A stretch of DNA of 64,000 nucleotides, taken from assembly GCF_022601975.1 (NCBI RefSeq), contig NZ_JAKVIR010000005.1:80318-144317 (forward strand), written 5' to 3'. Source of the DNA: Pontibacter sp. E15-1. Its GTDB lineage: Bacteria; Bacteroidota; Bacteroidia; Cytophagales; Hymenobacteraceae. The notes under the pieces were generated by a model. That model was not told the DNA's origin. It did no database searches and worked only from the letters and a program-made list of their open reading frames with translations. The translations under genes were made by a program, and so were the position numbers. This document shows positions 35,764 to 43,906 of the stretch, piece after piece; the first letter of the stretch is position 1; every line of letters begins with the position of its first letter.

Positions 35764-37011
35764 TTACTTCACTTTCAGCTGTGCCACGCGGGCAATCTGC
35801 TGTACCATCTGCCGCCAGGTTTCATCCCAGGACATGTTTTTGAGGAACCCCTCCACTTTTCCGCTCCATACCGGATCGCCTATTTGGGTCAGCGCCTTTT
35901 CCACTGCGTCAACAAACTCGGAAGCAGTGGCGGCTATGTGCACGAGCCCTTCATCGCCGTAGGGGCGCACCACGTCCCGTATGGGCGTCGAGACCACTGG
36001 CTTGCCAGCCGCCAGGTATTCCGGCGTTTTTGTCGGGCTGATAAAGGCCGTTGACTCGTTAATGGCGAATGGCAGCAGCGCCACGTCCCACCCGCTCAGG
36101 TATGCGGGAAGTTCGTTGTATGATTTACCGCCGAGGTAATGAATGTTGGGGAGCTGCGGAAGCAAGGCGGGGTCTATCTTCACGACGGGCCCTACCAGCA
36201 CCAACTGCCAATCTGGCCGTGCCTCTGCCAAGGCCTGCAGCAGTACAATGTCCAGGCGCTCGTCAATCACCCCGAAAAAGCCCAGACGCGGCGACGGGAT
36301 GGAGGCCTGGTCGTGGGGCTGTTGCTGGGGCTTCAGGGCCTGGGCAAAGTGAGCTTTGTCGATACTGCTCGGGAAGGCATGCACAGAGGGGTGCTTCTCC
36401 CGCTTGGCCTCGTACAGGCTCTGCCCACCGGTAAACACCAGATCTGCGCGCTCAAACAGTTCCTGCTCCAGCTGCTGCAGGCGCGGCGGGGCGAATTTGA
36501 AAGCCGAGAGCTCGTCCATGCAATCATAAACGGTGAGCAACGGGGCCAGGTGCGCTGAAAAACTGAGCGCCATCGGGGTATAGTACCAACTCATATACCG
36601 TGTGATGCTTTGGCTTTGCAGCATTTCGTCCAGCAAGGTGCGCTGTATAGTTTCAACCTGCTCGGCAGCCAGCCCGTGGGGCAGGTGCGGCACCGCCACC
36701 GTCAAGCCATCTTCACGGGGCGAGAGTTCCAGGTATGGGCTGTCAATGGGGTCAAACACAGGCTCTTCGAGAAAGAAAACCCGGCCATGCTGCGCGAAGC
36801 GCGTGAGCAAATGCTGCGGCCGCTGAAACACAAAGTCCCAGCGCAAATGCGACAGGCAGATTAGATCCGGCATGTGCCGTGTAAACTGCGCTTCTCCCTT
36901 ATCTGTATTTTTTGTACTATTAGATGATGTTGCGCTTTCCGGCATTTCACTGAACGCACTTTCCGTATTGGCAGGACGCGCAGAAGGCGCCATTCTCTCT
37001 TTAAACATCAA
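35764..37011 (-). CDS. GT-B glycosyltransferase
   Basis: A 415-residue cytosolic enzyme. The first 45 residues are Ser/Thr/Asn/Ala-rich and may be disordered; the fold begins at MPDLICLSHLRWDFVFQRPQHLL (48-70), so translation from 36870 is possible. The C-terminal sugar-nucleotide domain has 'LGFFGVIDERLDI', 'LVGPVVKIDP', and the EX7E-like segment KTPEYLAAGKPVVSTPIRDV. The 'WDFVFQRPQHL' opening is typical of a group often next to UDP-galactopyranose mutase. It begins the operon with glf and the GH1-like gene. Confidence 0.85.
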   Translation of the reverse strand: MMFKERMAPSARPANTESAFSEMPESATSSNSTKNTDKGEAQFTRHMPDLICLSHLRWDFVFQRPQHLLTRFAQHGRVFFLEEPVFDPIDSPYLELSPREDGLTVAVPHLPHGLAAEQVETIQRTLLDEMLQSQSITRYMSWYYTPMALSFSAHLAPLLTVYDCMDELSAFKFAPPRLQQLEQELFERADLVFTGGQSLYEAKREKHPSVHAFPSSIDKAHFAQALKPQQQPHDQASIPSPRLGFFGVIDERLDIVLLQALAEARPDWQLVLVGPVVKIDPALLPQLPNIHYLGGKSYNELPAYLSGWDVALLPFAINESTAFISPTKTPEYLAAGKPVVSTPIRDVVRPYGDEGLVHIAATASEFVDAVEKALTQIGDPVWSGKVEGFLKNMSWDETWRQMVQQIARVAQLKVK

Positions 37012-37497
37012 TATGATTTCATTTATAGGTGAAAGGTAGCTTGTATTGGTAACAGCGTGATCCGATTCCCCTCATTCACAACACAAAACCAAACGTTATT
37101 ACGCACATCCCAATAAAAGGTAAGCGATTGCACTTAAATTTTTTAAAATTATAAAGGCCAGTCTGGCTTAGTATAAGTTTACCCATACACCGGGGAATTT
37201 ACGCAGTCTATACCCCGAAGTGTCAATAAACGACCTCGCGCTAATATTGTATAATATTTATACATTGTACATCGGAAACCATATATACAAAAGGCAGGGC
37301 GCGCTGCGGCATTCGGGGTGATACGCACGCGTTTGGTAAGGTATAAGCGGCTGGTGCTGCGCCAATGCCCGGTTATGAATGAGGACGCAGAGACGCTCGG
37401 TTGCAGCAACAAAAAATATATCGGCCAATGGTTTATCCGGAGTTCGGGTTTTCCGTTATACCCCTAGCCAGTGCAACGCAAGGCAACAAAAAAACCT
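37012..37497. other. Divergent promoter region of the sugar cluster
   Basis: 486 bases between the leftward glycosyltransferase operon and the rightward GH2 gene. It is AT-rich near both ends with a GC-rich patch around 37285-37400. A run of alternating AT (GTATAATATTTATAC near 37249) may hold promoters. No gene or strong hairpin was seen. Confidence 0.5.
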
Positions 37498-39333
37498 ATG
37501 ATTACTTCAGTAAACTCCAATTTTAATTCCACGGAGGGTTTAGACGATCCTCAGGAAGACGCGCATACCCCTTACCCGCTGCCCCGCACGGTCTATCGCC
37601 CCAATACCTATTTCCTGCTGGATGGGGAGTGGAGCTTTTCGCTTGACCCCGACGACGTGGGCATGCGCCAGGCATGGTACCTGGGGCACAGGTATAGCCA
37701 TTCTGCCAACTGGCCCGGATCGGTGGAAGAGCACATGGCGAAGGCGAAAGGGCAGCCCCTGGCACCGTGGCAGGACAAGGTAATCGCCTGGTATGAGCGC
37801 GAGTTTGAGCGTCCAGACGTACAGGGACCCTTTCCTACCTCGATGTTCCAGATCACCTTTGGCGCCTGTGGCTATGAAACCCGCGTGTGGCTCAATGGCC
37901 GGCTGCTCAGCACCGTGGAGGGCGAGGAAGTGCACTATGGCCAGTATACCTCGTTTTCGTATGAGATTAACGAAGAACTCTTGCTGCCGGTCAACTACCT
38001 GACGGTGCGCATGGTAGACACCATGAGCGCGGAGACACCGCGTGGCAAGCAGGAATCGCATGTATACAAACGTGGAGGCATCTGGTACCAGACGCATACC
38101 GGGGCCGTGCGCAGCGTGTGGCTCGAAACGGTGAACCGAAACCGCCTGCGTTCCCGCATCGGGGTGGTGAGTGTGATCGAGGATGCCCTGATCCGGTTTA
38201 ACGTGACCACCCGTATCCATGACCCCGGCCCTTACACTATCCGGCTGCGGATTTTCGAACGTGAGCCAGCGCATACCACTCCTTTATATGTGGCAGAGTT
38301 CAACCTGCACCTTGGGGCCGGACAGAAACAGCAAAACCTGGTGATGCATGCGCCCGGTGCCCAATTTTGGGCGCCCGAAACGCCCCATCTTTACCGGCTG
38401 GAGGCAGAACTGGTTGATGTAAACGGGTATGTGGCGCAGATTGTGGCGCACTTCGGTCTCCGGAAATTCGAGGCCAGGGGGCATACTTTTTACCTGAACA
38501 ACGAGCGGATTTACCTCGACGGCATCCTGTACCAGCCGGGCACGTCAACATACGAGGAGATGCGCCGCCACCTGTACGCCATGAAAGAATTGGGCTGTAA
38601 CCTGGTGCGCGTGCACATCGCCGGGATTGACCCGCGCATTTACAACCTGGCGGACGAGATCGGGCTGCTGCTCTGGGTGGAAGTGCCCAGTCCGCACAGC
38701 TCCACCCAAATGAGCCGCCAGAACCACCGGGCAGAGCTCCTGCGCATGCTCGCCCTCATCGAAACGAACCCCTCCATCGTCATCTGGAGCCTGTATAACG
38801 AGGACTGGGGGGCGCAGGACATTGCAGCCAACCCGGCCACGCGGCAGTACATCATCGACACGTATCATTACATGAAAATCAGGCACCCGCAGTTTCTGGT
38901 GGTTGACAACGATGGCTGGCAACACATTTCGTATGAGGGGAAACTGAAGTCTGACATCCTCTCCGTGCACCTTTATACCCCCGACGTGGTCAGGTGGCGC
39001 GAACTCCTCGACGGGCTTGTGAAAGGGCACCTGGAGGGAATTGCCGCTTTCCCACTGGTGGTAGGCGACCCCTACTTTTACAGAGGTCAGGTACCGATCA
39101 TTGTAAGTGAGTGGGGCGGATTCGGGTTTGCAGACTATGGCGGGCCGCAGGGGCCGGAAGAGCGGGCGGAGCGCATCCGGATGTTTAAGCAGGAGCTGCG
39201 CAAGCGCCCGATTGCCGGTGACGTTTATACCCAGGCCACCGACATTGAAGACGAACGGAACGGGATCATTGATGCGCAAAACGGGGCGCTATCGGTGCCG
39301 GCAGGCCTGCTGCGTTCAGAGGAAACTGACTGA
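37498..39333 (+). CDS. Glycoside hydrolase family 2 enzyme, cytosolic
   Basis: A 611-residue enzyme with the three GH2 parts in order: sugar-binding jelly roll (about 30-200, with GYETRVWLNGRLL), immunoglobulin-like domain (about 205-320), and TIM barrel (about 325-600). Catalytic acid/base Glu435 is in SLYNEDWG and nucleophile Glu538 in IVSEWGGFG. There is no signal peptide, unusual for Bacteroidota GH2 enzymes, which are mostly secreted. ATG 37498 was preferred to the GTG at 37471. GH2 covers beta-galactosidases, glucuronidases, mannosidases and some galactofuranosidases; the nearby mutase gene makes the last of these worth testing. Confidence 0.87.
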   Translation: MITSVNSNFNSTEGLDDPQEDAHTPYPLPRTVYRPNTYFLLDGEWSFSLDPDDVGMRQAWYLGHRYSHSANWPGSVEEHMAKAKGQPLAPWQDKVIAWYEREFERPDVQGPFPTSMFQITFGACGYETRVWLNGRLLSTVEGEEVHYGQYTSFSYEINEELLLPVNYLTVRMVDTMSAETPRGKQESHVYKRGGIWYQTHTGAVRSVWLETVNRNRLRSRIGVVSVIEDALIRFNVTTRIHDPGPYTIRLRIFEREPAHTTPLYVAEFNLHLGAGQKQQNLVMHAPGAQFWAPETPHLYRLEAELVDVNGYVAQIVAHFGLRKFEARGHTFYLNNERIYLDGILYQPGTSTYEEMRRHLYAMKELGCNLVRVHIAGIDPRIYNLADEIGLLLWVEVPSPHSSTQMSRQNHRAELLRMLALIETNPSIVIWSLYNEDWGAQDIAANPATRQYIIDTYHYMKIRHPQFLVVDNDGWQHISYEGKLKSDILSVHLYTPDVVRWRELLDGLVKGHLEGIAAFPLVVGDPYFYRGQVPIIVSEWGGFGFADYGGPQGPEERAERIRMFKQELRKRPIAGDVYTQATDIEDERNGIIDAQNGALSVPAGLLRSEETD

Positions 39334-39453
39334 GGGCATATATAAATTTCATTTCCAAAAGATGACGTTTATACATGCGCACATGATTTTTTCAGGCCAA
39401 GCTTAAAACTGGTTATGTAAGGGTGGTATTACTTCTGAGCAAATGTTGGCCGT

Positions 39454-39711
39454 TTAGGTGTTCAGTAATGGCGTTATATCCATTTGCTCCAGATAAGGCT
39501 CGGCAATTTCCAGCGTTGTAGCCTCTGCCCGAAAAGAAGTCGTGACCGATAGGCCGTTTTTAGCCCAAAGCTCCACAAAGCGGTTGTCCAGGACATAAAG
39601 CGTGACGGTCCAGTCGTTGTGCTGCCGCTGGGCGAGGGCAGTCCCATACCTGACCAGTGCCTCTGCCTGGCTCCAGGCAGGCAACCGCTGAAACAGTGCA
39701 TATTCAATCAT
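39454..39711 (-). CDS. Small hypothetical protein
   Basis: An 85-residue soluble protein with a regular helix-strand character (MIEYALFQRLPAWSQAEALVRYG is helix-like; WTVTLYVLDNRFVELW is a strand pair). No motif or family is recognised. Similar short proteins, sized 80-90 residues with this layout, occur as lone genes in related genomes as far as I recall. It is convergent with the GH2 gene. Confidence 0.6.
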   Translation of the reverse strand: MIEYALFQRLPAWSQAEALVRYGTALAQRQHNDWTVTLYVLDNRFVELWAKNGLSVTTSFRAEATTLEIAEPYLEQMDITPLLNT

Positions 39712-39802
39712 AGTATGCCAATGTCTATTTTGATAAAGGTAATTCTAAAATTACTGCCGCAACTTCTGCCGGCAGAAGCGCCGCACAAATGACTTAGTGC
39801 CC

Positions 39803-39834
39803 ATGCATGTCACCCATATATAAATAACATGCAT
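39803..39834. repeat. Inverted repeat ATGCATGT...ACATGCAT, copy 1
   Basis: ATGCATGT (39803-39810) and ACATGCAT (39827-39834) form a perfect 8-base inverted repeat with a 16-base spacer, in the gap before the HAD gene and about 90-120 bases upstream of its start. A related arrangement starting with the same CCATGCATGT sequence occurs at 40613. Confidence 0.4.
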
Positions 39835-39920
39835 CGGTCTCAAAACAGTTGGAAGGCTGAACAAACAGACCAGCTTACATGTGATAGAGTAACTTACCCC
39901 CGACAAACCCCCAGCGCAAC

Positions 39921-40544
39921 ATGACGAACAGTGAAGCCAAGTTGAAAGTAATTGTTTTTGACCTTAACAAGACGTTCTATAACAAGAGCTCTAAAGATAA
40001 GTTTTTTGAGTTTATCTGCACCAAACGGCCCAAGCGCATACGGTATTTCCTCGAGATGACGTACTATAAACTGCTCCGCAACCTGCACCGAATCAGGAAG
40101 ACCGAGTTTAAGGAGAATTTCTTCAACTACCTCGACGATCTGACGCCTGCCCAGGTGGAGGAATACGCCACCGAGTTTTGGAATAACGAATACCCCGGGC
40201 AGTTCAACCAGACACTCAAAAACCACTTCGATCAGAAGAAAAAGCAAGGCTTCCGTATCTTTTGTGCCACGGGTGGCCTGGAGCTCTACGTGGCCCCGCT
40301 CTTCAAGCTATACCCTATTGATGGCTTTGCGGGCACACAGGTGCGCTACGACAGCCATACCTACAAAGTAATTGGGAAAGCCTGCAAGGATGAGGAAAAA
40401 ATCGAGCGGTTGAAGCAGCACTTTAAAGGCGACGACTTTGAGGTGGTGGAGGCGTACTCCGACAGCAAAGAAGCTATTCTCGACATCGCCACAAAAGCCT
40501 TCCTACTAAAAGACGGCAAAATAGAACCATATCAAACCACCTGA
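39921..40544 (+). CDS. HAD-superfamily protein with altered motif I
   Basis: A 207-residue HAD-IB-like protein. Motif I is VFDLNKTFYNKSS: the nucleophile Asp14 is present, but the second Asp of DxD (the acid/base in phosphatases) is Asn16. Motif II is CATGG, a Lys follows in motif III, and motif IV is YSDSKEAILDIATKAFLL. Mid residues 30-90 form a helical cap with a basic face. Loss of the second Asp usually weakens or changes phosphatase activity, as in HAD dehalogenases or phosphotransferases. The gene stands alone with a palindrome upstream. Confidence 0.8.
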   Translation: MTNSEAKLKVIVFDLNKTFYNKSSKDKFFEFICTKRPKRIRYFLEMTYYKLLRNLHRIRKTEFKENFFNYLDDLTPAQVEEYATEFWNNEYPGQFNQTLKNHFDQKKKQGFRIFCATGGLELYVAPLFKLYPIDGFAGTQVRYDSHTYKVIGKACKDEEKIERLKQHFKGDDFEVVEAYSDSKEAILDIATKAFLLKDGKIEPYQTT

Positions 40545-40612
40545 TTTTGCCTCAGTGCAACACGGGTAAATTGAACTTCGCCTAGATAGACCAGAGTAAA
40601 TGGTATTGCCCC

Positions 40613-40632
40613 ATGCATGTAAATTTATGCAT
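40613..40632. repeat. Inverted repeat ATGCAT, copy 2
   Basis: ATGCATGT (40613-40620) is followed by ATGCAT (40627-40632), and the 10-mer CCATGCATGT before it also occurs at 39801. The pair lies 116-135 bases upstream of the small membrane gene. Confidence 0.35.
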
Positions 40633-40747
40633 ACCAACCCGTCGACGATACAGTTTAACGCCTGAAATGTTTATTTTTATTTTACAAACATTCCCCTTCT
40701 CTTCCACGTTTTGAAGAGAAGTAATAAAATTTAAATAAGATAATTCT

Positions 40748-41026
40748 ATGGAAACTACAGTAAACGATTTAAAAGCAAAAGCAGCAAGAGTGAACCCCGA
40801 CCATAAGGAGGGCAAAGTAGCCACCGCAATTGAAGAGCAGACATCCAAGATTCCTTCTGACGTGTTTTTATGGGCAGCCTTCGGGTCGATGGGTATTTCG
40901 CTAACCCTGAAGCTGATGAAAAAAGACAAAAACGCTTTGTTTGTAGGCCAGTGGGCAGCGCCCTTCCTGCTTTTAGGCCTCTACAACAAGTTAGTGAAAC
41001 TGGAAGGTCATGATCAGCATTCATAG
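40748..41026 (+). CDS. Small membrane protein, hypothetical
   Basis: A 92-residue protein. The first 35 residues are charged and soluble; residues 38-54 (VFLWAAFGSMGISLTLKL) and 64-81 (FVGQWAAPFLLLGLYNKL) are hydrophobic and separated by a short basic loop (KKDKN), so it should be a two-helix hairpin in the inner membrane. The final HDQHS is polar. No family is recognised. It is followed by an exceptionally stable bidirectional terminator. Confidence 0.6.
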   Translation: METTVNDLKAKAARVNPDHKEGKVATAIEEQTSKIPSDVFLWAAFGSMGISLTLKLMKKDKNALFVGQWAAPFLLLGLYNKLVKLEGHDQHS

Positions 41027-41090
41027 AACTTGGTCAAATTCATCTTTTGAAGGCGAGATTCAAACCTCCTTTTAATAGAAAATACCTTTA

Positions 41091-41128
41091 AAACAGCAAT
41101 AGCCCCGGCTCCGGGGCTATTGCTGTTT
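41091..41128. terminator. Bidirectional terminator with 18-base perfect stem
   Basis: AAACAGCAATAGCCCCGG (41091-41108) is perfectly complementary to 41111-41128, leaving a CT turn. T/A runs flank both sides. It separates the small membrane gene (rightward) from the leftward propeller gene and can serve both. Confidence 0.9.
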
Positions 41129-41167
41129 CTGTGACATACGTTTAGCTTTTAGCGCACGCAACACAAC

Positions 41168-43150
41168 TTATTTTACAGTAGCGGCAATCTGATTCTGCTC
41201 GGCGGGAATACTTTTAACGCGTAGCAGCGTGATCTGGGCTTTGGCAGTAGGGCTGTTGTTACGGTTGAATTCGCTCACGTAGAGGTTACCCGTTTTCACG
41301 TCTTCCACAATATCCAGGGGGTTAGAGAAACCCGCAAAACCCGGTATACCGTTAATGCCAGACCCTGAGACAGACTTCACGATATCGTAACAGCTGTCGG
41401 CATTGGCCTGCTTTTGTTTGGTCATGGCTCCCGGCTCCAACACGATAATGTCGCTGCCGCCTGAGAATCGGCATACCAGGATTCTGCCCTTCAGCAAACC
41501 GCCAAACGCGTCGCTTTGATATTCCAGCGCCCCGTTAGGCGACTTGTTCAGACCGAAGTTGAAAGCGGCCTTTCTAAAGTTTTTATCTGGCTTGGTGCCC
41601 TCTGGGTATTTAGGATTGTCCACGGAGCCCCTGTTTACCACAAACTCTCCCCGCAAAGGGTTTGGGTGTCCGAAGTATCCAACAGACTTGAGCGGGTTCA
41701 CACGGAACAGCCAGTCGTTCTGAACCGCTGACTTGCTGGGGTCCACAAAGAGTTTGATCAGCTTTCTGAGCCGGCCGCGGTACATCATGAGTTGTATCCC
41801 GGAGGTAGACTCCACTTCTGGGCCATCGTAAAAGGTGCCATCAGTGCGTCGGGTGCCTTTCACTGAGGCTGGCGTGTTCCCCCCGGCGGCAGAGCCATTG
41901 GCTGGCACATACAGCTGCCCATTGCTATGCCATACCAGGTCGTAGGCGTTCCGGACACCGGAGGCATAGATGGTTAGCGGCGCCTCGGCCCCGTAGGGAT
42001 TATAGGTGCCGTCTGCCATACGCATGGAGGTAGCCGGAGCGTGGTTAATCAGCTTCTGGTCTGAAGTTGTCTCTACATCCAGCGGAAGTTTGGTTTGCTG
42101 CAGTTTCTGCATATCCAGGCGCAGCACCGTGGCGGAGAGCAGGCTCTCTGCCCGTTGCCAGAAGCCGTCGTAGGCTCCCATCGAACTGTTGCTCCCCTGG
42201 CAAAAGTATATGGCACCGTCCGGTCCGAACTTCATGCTGTTTACCAAGTGATCTTTGTTTGAGCGCGGCAGGTTAGTGAGCACCAGTTGCTCTTTTTCGA
42301 GGTTTGCGCCGCTTAGCCGCGAAATCTTGCCATCAAAAGCAGGGGCATCATTCAGGCCGGAAGTACAGTGAGACACCCACGCCACCAGGTTTTCAGGGGT
42401 GGAATTGGGGTCGAATGTCAGGCCAATGGCCGTGCGCGCGCCATACGCGTTTTTCAATGCAGGAAGCGTTTGTCTGTTTTCGAGCAACCCGGTTTCCTCG
42501 TTCACGTCGAACCGCTCAATCATACCGTTGAGGCGCAGGGCGTAAAACTTGCCGTCCGGCCCAAAAACCAGAGACGTATAATGCTTGTTCTGCGTACCGG
42601 GTATCGCCACTTTGGTAAAGGCAACGGGCAGCGGCTCTGCAGGCGGGATTTTATTGGCCGCCCCTGTGGTAAATATTGACTCGAAAGGCAGAAAAGACTC
42701 CCCGTTATATGATTTGACCCCATCCGTGATCACGAACTTATACTCTGTATTGGGCTCAAGCATACCCGTTGGCGAAAAGCTGATGGCGTCTCCCCCTCCT
42801 GTGCCCTGCACCATGCCCGGCACTTCCGTGGCCGTCCCGTCCTTAAGCCTCAGCAGTTTTACTGTAGCGCTGGAAATCGTGCTGTTATCTACCCCTCCTT
42901 TAAAACCAATCACTTCCGGCACGAAAAGGTCATTGGCGGCAATACTGCTGATATTAATGCTGATGTCGTGGGCACCGTCTTTTGGTGTAGAGGCAACCAC
43001 AAAGGGCCCCTGGTTTACAAAGCCAAGTCCGGTTACGACAAGCCCAACAAGAAACAATAACAACAGCATGGCATTTCTGCTGTTGTAAAGTAGCTGAGAT
43101 TGAAAGTATTGGAGGAGCTTATTTTTGGTCCGCATTTGTTTTAAGGGCAA
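41168..43150 (-). CDS. Ig-like and sorbosone-dehydrogenase-like surface protein
   Basis: A 660-residue exported protein. A hydrophobic anchor (about 27-45, MLLLLFLVGLVVTGLG) is followed by a bacterial Ig-like domain (about 50-165, 'VVASTPKDGAHDISINISS'), then a beta-propeller (about 175-640) with segments LVFGPDGKFYALRLNG, VWHSNGQLYVPANGS and GILVCRFSGGSDIIVLEPG, typical of glucose/sorbosone dehydrogenase-like proteins. It is uncertain whether it is an enzyme, since many of this group are only structural or sugar-binding. Translation may start at ATG 43150 or 43135. It is a single gene between two long gaps. Confidence 0.7.
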   Translation of the reverse strand: MPLKQMRTKNKLLQYFQSQLLYNSRNAMLLLLFLVGLVVTGLGFVNQGPFVVASTPKDGAHDISINISSIAANDLFVPEVIGFKGGVDNSTISSATVKLLRLKDGTATEVPGMVQGTGGGDAISFSPTGMLEPNTEYKFVITDGVKSYNGESFLPFESIFTTGAANKIPPAEPLPVAFTKVAIPGTQNKHYTSLVFGPDGKFYALRLNGMIERFDVNEETGLLENRQTLPALKNAYGARTAIGLTFDPNSTPENLVAWVSHCTSGLNDAPAFDGKISRLSGANLEKEQLVLTNLPRSNKDHLVNSMKFGPDGAIYFCQGSNSSMGAYDGFWQRAESLLSATVLRLDMQKLQQTKLPLDVETTSDQKLINHAPATSMRMADGTYNPYGAEAPLTIYASGVRNAYDLVWHSNGQLYVPANGSAAGGNTPASVKGTRRTDGTFYDGPEVESTSGIQLMMYRGRLRKLIKLFVDPSKSAVQNDWLFRVNPLKSVGYFGHPNPLRGEFVVNRGSVDNPKYPEGTKPDKNFRKAAFNFGLNKSPNGALEYQSDAFGGLLKGRILVCRFSGGSDIIVLEPGAMTKQKQANADSCYDIVKSVSGSGINGIPGFAGFSNPLDIVEDVKTGNLYVSEFNRNNSPTAKAQITLLRVKSIPAEQNQIAATVK

Positions 43151-43519
43151 TCAGTGGAAGAAATATGGTGTCAGTGAAGGGGCGTTTAATTATGTAATTA
43201 TAACATATTTAATTTGCCCCTGTGTGTGCTGTGCTTAAACTAAATATGGCTGAAATAGTTGCAATATTATCCTATAATTTATAACATAGGCACAATATCG
43301 CGCTTTTGCAGTAGATAAGGCAATATTCAGGCGAGAAAAAAATCCTTCAGGGAAGAGAAAAGTGCATAAGGGGCGTAAAGGCGAGATTTTTCTTTACCAG
43401 TATCGCCAAAAACGGAAACTGGTGTTTTAACAGGTATAAAACGCTCGCTTTATACCTTTAAAACTGAATAGATGAAAGTTGCCTGTAATTTGATAAAAAC
43501 AGTACAATCAGCCTGCTGC
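43151..43519. other. AT-rich intergenic region
   Basis: 369 bases between the propeller gene and the receiver gene (both leftward). It should carry the promoter of the propeller gene. The only strong structure is the inverted repeat at 43432-43457. Confidence 0.5.
43432..43457. repeat. Perfect inverted repeat AGGTATAAA...TTTATACCT
   Basis: A 9-base perfect stem with an 8-base loop, built from two copies of the GGTATA motif facing each other. It lies 62 bases beyond the stop of the leftward receiver gene and could be a weak terminator or an operator for the next gene; there is no long T run. Confidence 0.45.
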
Positions 43520-43903
43520 CTAATTTTGTATGATTTTGGCCAGCTTTTCTCTAGTGAGCGGCTTGTTTATAAACTCTGCCAACTGAAAGTGGGCCGCTTT
43601 TTCCTTGTCTTTGAACGAAACTGAGGAAGACAGCAGCACCACGCGGGAGCGGCTGTAAAACGGAAGCCGCTGAAACTGCTCGATAAACTCAAACCCGTCC
43701 ATCAGGGGCATGTTGATGTCGAGTAGAATGAGCTCGGGGAAACTGCTTTGCTCCAGGTGCTCCATTACGTAATCCAATGCCTCTTTTCCATTCGCGGCCA
43801 CGGACAGATGCTCCACCATGGCTAATCGCTTAAAGAGTAACTGTGCCAAATAGTTACTGGCCGGATCATCATCTACTAATAAAACGCTTTTAATTTTTTG
43901 CAT
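43520..43903 (-). CDS. Single-domain response regulator (CheY-like)
   Basis: A 127-residue receiver: acidic pocket DDD at 11-13, phospho-acceptor Asp62 in LLDINMP, Ser/Thr near 92-94 and Lys114 in NKPLTREK. No output domain, so it signals by protein contact or phosphotransfer. It lies 3 bases downstream of the PAS/GAF histidine kinase gene on the same strand, so it should be its direct partner. Confidence 0.93.
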   Translation of the reverse strand: MQKIKSVLLVDDDPASNYLAQLLFKRLAMVEHLSVAANGKEALDYVMEHLEQSSFPELILLDINMPLMDGFEFIEQFQRLPFYSRSRVVLLSSSVSFKDKEKAAHFQLAEFINKPLTREKLAKIIQN

Positions 43904-43906
43904 ACC

